From: Pseudobdellovibrio sp.
GTDB lineage: Bacteria; Bdellovibrionota; Bdellovibrionia; Bdellovibrionales; Bdellovibrionaceae
Assembly (NCBI GenBank): GCA_025449725.1
Contig: JANWIU010000159.1
Span: forward strand, 1-10,845
Direction of reading: 5' to 3'
Length of the DNA: 10,845 bases
Shown here: positions 6,714 through 10,845 of the stretch, in pieces
Layout of the letters: each line of letters opens with the position of its first letter
Numbering within the stretch: the stretch's first letter is position 1
The notes under the pieces: model-generated
Seen by the model: the letters and a program-made list of their open reading frames with translations, nothing else
What the model was told of the DNA's origin: nothing
The model's database searches: none
Translations under genes and position numbers: made by a program

Positions 6714-8576
6714 TTAGTTGTTCTTCGCTCCGTTTAAGATCCATTCTCTAATTTTTGGCCGCTCGGTTAAGTCGTCAAGACCGCCGTTGGCAGGCATTGG
6801 AGAAATTCCTTCATTGATCTTGTCCTGTGAATTAGTACGTCGGAACATCAAACTCATCGGATCATTTGGAATTAATATTCCTCTGGAAATCATCTGGTCG
6901 TAATCCGTGATGTCGTAACCACCGTTAAATAACACCGAGTTATGGCACGCAATACATTTTGTGCCCAATAGTCCTGTCGTGGAATTCATAAGTTTAGAAT
7001 AGGTTACATCATAACCCGGATCAGGGTTATTAACTTTCAAAAAGACAACATAAATTGTATCCAGTGGTATTGACGGTGAGCCTTGTGGTTGAGTCAAAGT
7101 TCCATTAGAAGTTGCCAATGAAAGTTTCAATCTTAGTATACGGTTTCCGTCTTCTTTTCGAATGTCTTTTGAAAACTTAACTGTGACCTTTCCAGCCGGA
7201 TCAGGAATGAGAACATTGCCGGAGTTAACTGCACTTTGCAAATTCAACTGATCTTTTACAAATCTGAAATCCCAGTCGAAGCGGTTGTATCCGTTACCAA
7301 CAATACTTCTAGCAGTATAGAATTTTTTATTCGCCTGATTAGAAGCTCCCGGATAAGCATTCAAAGCAGCATTTACATCGCTCATAGTCGCGCAGTTATC
7401 AACAGTAAACGAAGACTCTACAGTTGCTTGACCGCAGATTCTGGTCGTTTCATCAGTAATCGAAACAACAATCGGACGAGCCACATCCCCAACCGCTTCG
7501 ATTTCAAAGTCTCGAACGAAGCTTGAACTCTGATTTGCATCAACAATAATAACATTAGAAGTTAAAGAACCATCACTTGAAGGAACTTTGAATCGAACCA
7601 ACGACGGAGGCGGTTTTGGCGGAACTACCCCATCTTTTAAAACTTCAAATGCCAAATTAATGTAGTCCTGATCTGTTGGCTTGCCTAAAATTACCATTGC
7701 ACCTGATGCCAGCAAAGCTTCTTCATCAGTACTTAATGTGTTCGCTGCGATAGAGGAACTCAAATATTTAAAAGTAGTCTGTTGATTTACAAAACGACCA
7801 TTTAGCTTGATATGAAGCCCTTGAACTATTACACCGGTAGTAGTGTTGTCATATATTTTCGGCGCTTTTAATGTGTAATACTCTTCCCCTCCGGAAGTTC
7901 TTCTGTGCGTAACAGTAATTTGAATTTTACCGCTTGAACCGAAGTTAGGCATTGTTACGTTGGCTTTTAATTGCTGAAGATCTTTTGTAATATCCCAGAT
8001 CAGTTCTCTCTTTTCATTTACCGGCATTACTGGAATTTTTTTAGAAATAGTTTGAATCGTGGTTAAAATATTCGGATCGGTAACAACACCTTCTTTAGGC
8101 AATCCTTTACATACGTTGTAAAGTTCCATTCCCTTTTTGTACTCCGCTTTCAGTTCAGTCACTTCTTGCAACAAGTGCAAACCTGTAGCAGGAGGTTTGT
8201 GCGTTGTGCTGATAGCATTAATAGAAATTTTTTCATAACCTTTAGATTTGAAAACAGTGAAGGCCCAGTTGTAATCCATACTTGCGAACTGTGGCTTGTC
8301 AGCGTCTTTCATGTGGCAACCGGCGCAATTAACACGCGCCATTTTATAGAAACCGCCTAAGAACAATTTATGTAAGTCGTCTTCGCAAGGATCGTCGGTG
8401 GCAACAAAATTTAATAGAGGGTCATCATCGAGCGAATAACTGCCGACGCCGCCGGCTGCAGAGTTTGCTTCTACTACCGGTTGTTTGTACTTCGAACAAT
8501 TGGTGAATTGAACCATCAAAAATGCGCCCAGCAAAAGCAGCAAAATTTTAATGCCCATGCGTCGGTAATTGGTCAA
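6714..8576 (-). CDS. Large lipoprotein with two CxxCH haem motifs flanking an unassigned region
   Basis: This 620-residue protein has a signal ending F-T-N-C (Cys27), so it is a predicted lipoprotein. An N-terminal haem region has C-A-G-C-H (84-88) and no obvious M-P ligand. A C-terminal haem domain (about 522-620) has C-I-A-C-H (541-545), the turn I-P-N-D-P-M-S-L-M-F, candidate ligand Met594 in S-P-M-P, and an ending E-W-I-L-N-G-A-K-N-N very like that of the next gene. Residues of about 160-520 are not recognised. They look strand-rich, include a Pro-rich linker (P-P-K-P-P-P near 319-324) and a Cys pair (381 and 395), and could be two beta-sandwich modules, one with G-L-H-I-K-L-N-G and one with S-K-D-I-R-K-E-D-G-N-R. 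The TTG start at 8576 is preferred because GGGGG lies 6 bases upstream; ATG 8558 has no ribosome-binding site. The substrate is unknown. Confidence 0.82.
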   Translation of the reverse strand: MTNYRRMGIKILLLLLGAFLMVQFTNCSKYKQPVVEANSAAGGVGSYSLDDDPLLNFVATDDPCEDDLHKLFLGGFYKMARVNCAGCHMKDADKPQFASMDYNWAFTVFKSKGYEKISINAISTTHKPPATGLHLLQEVTELKAEYKKGMELYNVCKGLPKEGVVTDPNILTTIQTISKKIPVMPVNEKRELIWDITKDLQQLKANVTMPNFGSSGKIQITVTHRRTSGGEEYYTLKAPKIYDNTTTGVIVQGLHIKLNGRFVNQQTTFKYLSSSIAANTLSTDEEALLASGAMVILGKPTDQDYINLAFEVLKDGVVPPKPPPSLVRFKVPSSDGSLTSNVIIVDANQSSSFVRDFEIEAVGDVARPIVVSITDETTRICGQATVESSFTVDNCATMSDVNAALNAYPGASNQANKKFYTARSIVGNGYNRFDWDFRFVKDQLNLQSAVNSGNVLIPDPAGKVTVKFSKDIRKEDGNRILRLKLSLATSNGTLTQPQGSPSIPLDTIYVVFLKVNNPDPGYDVTYSKLMNSTTGLLGTKCIACHNSVLFNGGYDITDYDQMISRGILIPNDPMSLMFRRTNSQDKINEGISPMPANGGLDDLTERPKIREWILNGAKNN

Positions 8577-8579
8577 AAC

Positions 8580-8609
8580 GTTCCCCCACGTAGTTATCTA
8601 CGGTTCCCC
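8580..8609 (-). other. Small hairpin flanked by two GGGGAAC copies before the TTG start
   Basis: In the 48-bp spacer between the Tat-protein gene and the 620-residue lipoprotein gene, the minus-strand RNA has two GGGGAAC copies (plus-strand complements at 8603-8609 and 8580-8586). Between them is a perfect 5-bp stem, CGTAG/CTACG, with a 4-base loop (8589-8602). The proximal G-run serves as the probable ribosome-binding site. The hairpin is too weak and lacks the T-run of a terminator. It may be a translational control or mRNA-processing element, or chance. Confidence 0.35.
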
Positions 8610-8624
8610 TAAAACAATACTAAA

Positions 8625-10106
8625 CTAAGAAGCGCTCAATTTCATTATATTACTAATTTGATCCGGTGAAAAAGGCCTTCTCCCCGCAACCATTTCAAAT
8701 CGAGACACAGCATCGCTTCCATATGCTACAGAAAGATAATTCAGCAGAACTGCACCCGCAGCCAGTTCCGGGTTACCACCTGTAACAAAAGATTCATCAG
8801 CAACACCTTTTGAAGTCATTTGTCCAATTTGAAATCCACCGGTACTAACTGTTCTTACCGGATCATAGTAAATGGCATAAATACAGCTTGTTCCGCCGCC
8901 ATCACTTGTCCATGGAGCATTCGGAGCACCTGATACTGCAGAACTGACTGCACCGTCTGTACAAACAACAATGAATCCTGCTTTTTGTAGAAGGGCCAAT
9001 GATTGAAGAGCGCGGCCTACCATGAGTCCTAGAGCTGTGTCTCGTTGGTCACCGGTTGTTCTTGAACCATCATGGTAGTCATAACCACCCATCGAAAGTG
9101 ATACAGCACCGGCGTTTCCGTTTAGTGCATTCCATACCAAAGATGCGAAGACAAAATTTTGTGCCGCTTGATTTGTGTTACCATTAATTCCCCAGAGTGT
9201 TTGATACGCGGTATTTCCCAGCGGTGAAATGTTGAGATTATTTGTCCCTTTCACAATCAAATCGGAATTAGAAATATTCGCACATTGAATGAGTCGGCTT
9301 AAAGTTTGCGCCCCGTTTAGACCCTTCAATGCTTCTGTTTGTGCTTTTGTTACACCTTGAATAGTTGTAAACAGACGTTTTTTTTGTTCGTCACTTAAGT
9401 TTGCTAAAATTCCGGTAACACCCAATGAACCTGCAAGATCTTGTTGCCGGCTTACACGAAGAGGCGGTTCACTTCCGCGGTTCATTGCCGGTTCAGCTGA
9501 AAGACCTGTAATAGTAGATTCTGTGCCCAGCGTTGGAAGAATTGATCCTACTAAGCCTGCCTTTGTTACAGCTCCCGCAAGACCCAGTTTTTGTGTTCCG
9601 GAGTCATCACCGATTCTGCAAGGCACACCAAGGAAGATAGCTTTTTTTAAGGTCGCTGGAAGAGCCGCTGCTCGCAAGCCGGTTAAAAATCCGGAAGCTG
9701 CATAGAACTGAGCATTGTTTCCAAATTCAGTAACGATTGGGAGATTGGCATCGGTACCGCCGCCGTACTTACTGAAATCTTTAACCATCTGGCCGCCGGC
9801 CGCATTTGCAACGAAGTTCATTCCGGCTGCAAAGCCTCCGTTAGCTTTAAATTGCATGAAGGCCGGTAATGTCGATCCAACTTTTGCACATAGAGCATCT
9901 TGTGCTTGCGCCACTCCGGCATTTGCAAAAATTTGCATCCACGATGGCATTGCAAATGAAGCTGCAAACGGAATAACTCCACTGGCCAGCATATCCCGAC
10001 GGGTCACCGGTTTACCGTGATCCTTCAGAAATGCTTTCAAAACGTTTTCTGATGCTGCATCTTCAGTTGTTTTTTCAACTTCGTTTTTATTTTCGATCTT
10101 CCCCAT
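8625..10106 (-). CDS. Tat-exported DUF1501-like protein
   Basis: This 493-residue protein has a twin-arginine signal: T-R-R-D-M-L-A (35-41), a hydrophobic stretch, and a predicted cleavage site A-Q-A (66-68). Before the twin arginines lies an unusually long, charged n-region of about 34 residues. In the C-terminal half, S-M-G-G-Y-D-Y-H-D-G (338-347), G-D-Q-R-D (352-356), V-C-T-D-G (381-385) and a later W-T-S-D-G-G-G (399-405) resemble DUF1501 proteins, where the pattern is G-G-W-D-T-H followed by a metal-site-like acidic motif. DUF1501 is related to the alkaline phosphatase superfamily, but no activity is established. A start at 10106 is supported by GGGGGA 4 bases upstream. The gene follows the cysteine-rich lipoprotein gene by 18 bp. 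In Planctomycetes DUF1501 genes neighbour planctomycete-type cytochromes, which matches the genes downstream here. Tat export suggests a folded or cofactor-bearing product. The family call is by eye and less certain than the export call. Confidence 0.7.
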   Translation of the reverse strand: MGKIENKNEVEKTTEDAASENVLKAFLKDHGKPVTRRDMLASGVIPFAASFAMPSWMQIFANAGVAQAQDALCAKVGSTLPAFMQFKANGGFAAGMNFVANAAGGQMVKDFSKYGGGTDANLPIVTEFGNNAQFYAASGFLTGLRAAALPATLKKAIFLGVPCRIGDDSGTQKLGLAGAVTKAGLVGSILPTLGTESTITGLSAEPAMNRGSEPPLRVSRQQDLAGSLGVTGILANLSDEQKKRLFTTIQGVTKAQTEALKGLNGAQTLSRLIQCANISNSDLIVKGTNNLNISPLGNTAYQTLWGINGNTNQAAQNFVFASLVWNALNGNAGAVSLSMGGYDYHDGSRTTGDQRDTALGLMVGRALQSLALLQKAGFIVVCTDGAVSSAVSGAPNAPWTSDGGGTSCIYAIYYDPVRTVSTGGFQIGQMTSKGVADESFVTGGNPELAAGAVLLNYLSVAYGSDAVSRFEMVAGRRPFSPDQISNIMKLSAS

Positions 10107-10124
10107 GAATCCCCCGAAACAAAA

Positions 10125-10766
10125 TTAATTCAATATCGTTTTCAAACTAGATAATATAGCAGTACAAACCATTAGCGCTGAATTTTCGCGTGATGGACTT
10201 TCAAAATTGGCTAAAGCTAATATGTCATTAGTCTCCTGATTAGTTGGTGCTTTCTGCCAGCACGCCAAACTGAGGCGGGATATTGCATCTGTTATATCCC
10301 GAGAGCTAACGCCGCTAACTGAACTTGCGGCAGATGAGTTTAGTGCCCATCCCACAAAAATATGTGGTGTCACTCTCTTTTCTTGTTGAATGAGATCATT
10401 ACAAACTTCTGCTGCAATACTTGTTGTGGCCATCATCATTGGCGCTGTCACACTTCCGGCATCTCCGTATAAAGAAACCGCTCCGCTTTTTTGCTGATAG
10501 ACGCGGATAGTGGCGTCACTTGGTTTTTCTAAGCCTACACAAGAAGTAAGTTGTTCTAACATTTGCTTCGCATAAACAACCGAAACCATTTTAACAGTTG
10601 GATCAATAACTTCTTCTCCGGAAGATGAAACTGTATTCAATGCGGGCGCAACCGAGGAAAGTGAATTAAACGCGTCACGCTTACTACAACCGTTTCCGAC
10701 CGTTACAAGCATGACTGTCGAACCTAAAGCAATGGCAACCAACAATTTTAATTTTTTATTTTTCAT
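10125..10766 (-). CDS. Lipoprotein of unknown family, first gene of the haem-protein block
   Basis: The family is not recognised. The 213-residue product begins with K-N-K-K-L-K, a hydrophobic core and the lipobox G-N-G-C (Cys27), so it is probably an envelope lipoprotein. It lacks CxxCH motifs but has four further cysteines (76, 122, 169 and 201) that could form two disulphides outside the cytoplasm. The C-terminal part contains I-S-R-L-S-L-A-C-W-Q-K-A-P-T-N-Q-E-T followed by A-L-M-V-C-T-A-I-L-S-S. This faintly recalls the C-terminal regions of DUF1592/DUF1585-type proteins, which accompany planctomycete-type cytochromes, but the resemblance is only by eye. The ribosome-binding site is strong: AGGGAGG (10774-10780) lies 7 bases before the ATG. 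Its position ahead of the Tat protein and two haem lipoproteins, with an 18-bp gap to the next gene, suggests an operon partner. Confidence 0.75.
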   Translation of the reverse strand: MKNKKLKLLVAIALGSTVMLVTVGNGCSKRDAFNSLSSVAPALNTVSSSGEEVIDPTVKMVSVVYAKQMLEQLTSCVGLEKPSDATIRVYQQKSGAVSLYGDAGSVTAPMMMATTSIAAEVCNDLIQQEKRVTPHIFVGWALNSSAASSVSGVSSRDITDAISRLSLACWQKAPTNQETNDILALANFESPSRENSALMVCTAILSSLKTILN

Positions 10767-10845
10767 TAGTTAGCCTCCCTTAAACACTGGTCGCCAACAA
10801 CAATGTTTTGGAATAATACCTTCAAGCTATAGGTCTTATCTTTAC
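10767..10845 (-). promoter_or_regulatory. Upstream leader of the haem-protein block; candidate -10 element
   Basis: These 79 bases precede the first gene of the minus-strand block. On the minus strand TATTAT (10813-10818) matches the -10 consensus at 5/6, but no good -35 hexamer lies 16-18 bases upstream. TTGAAG at 10819-10824 is directly adjacent to that element; taken as a -35 it gives only a poor TGTTGT -10 at 17-base spacing. Transcription could also begin beyond the window. Only the strong ribosome-binding site at 10774-10780 is convincing here. Confidence 0.3.

Noticed and set aside
9715..10020. Plus-strand 101-codon open frame opposite the Tat-protein gene
   Set aside because: It is antisense to the Tat signal and DUF1501-like coding region, and its Ala/Pro-rich translation is a shadow of the Gly/Ala-rich protein on the other strand.

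Overview
The window looks like a chromosomal segment from a Bdellovibrio-like bacterium (Bdellovibrionota). This is an inference from the moderate-to-low GC, the many envelope lipoproteins with unusual Asn-containing lipoboxes (FQNC, FTNC), and the family content. No rRNA or other phylogenetic marker is present. There is no mobile element, CRISPR array, tRNA or rRNA, and no gene-free stretch longer than about 130 bases.

Layout. (1) Positions 1-426 hold the 3' part of a TruC-type tRNA pseudouridine synthase. It overlaps tail-to-tail with rarA/mgsA (403-1680, minus strand). (2) A plus-strand group runs from a recognisable promoter near 1759 to 4921: a PhoD-family phosphoesterase lipoprotein, a predicted outer-membrane beta-barrel with one CxxCH haem motif at its mature N-terminus, and a second small beta-barrel whose start overlaps the previous stop. 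(3) Converging on this group is a minus-strand block from 10766 down to 4927: a cysteine-bearing lipoprotein of unknown family, a Tat-exported DUF1501-like protein, a 620-residue lipoprotein with two CxxCH motifs, a 234-residue diheme lipoprotein, a YceI-like periplasmic protein, and a small monohaem lipoprotein. Very short spacings or overlaps (18 bp, 48 bp, 1 bp, then a 107-bp gap, then a 1-nt overlap) suggest one or two operons.

How the genes may work together. Every protein encoded between 1807 and 10766 carries an export signal, and six CxxCH motifs are spread over four of them. Three lipoproteins share a repeated cytochrome-like domain (CxxCH, then a P-G-x-P-x-x-S-x-L-Y-type segment, usually then M-P and a terminal W-I motif) resembling planctomycete-type cytochrome c domains. 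In Planctomycetes such domains are genomically paired with DUF1501 proteins, and the same pairing appears here. The block is best read as an envelope-anchored haem-protein system of unknown substrate. The haem-bearing beta-barrel next door may or may not belong to the same process. The most interesting open questions are what this haem/DUF1501 block oxidises or binds, and the function of the large unassigned middle region of the 620-residue protein.
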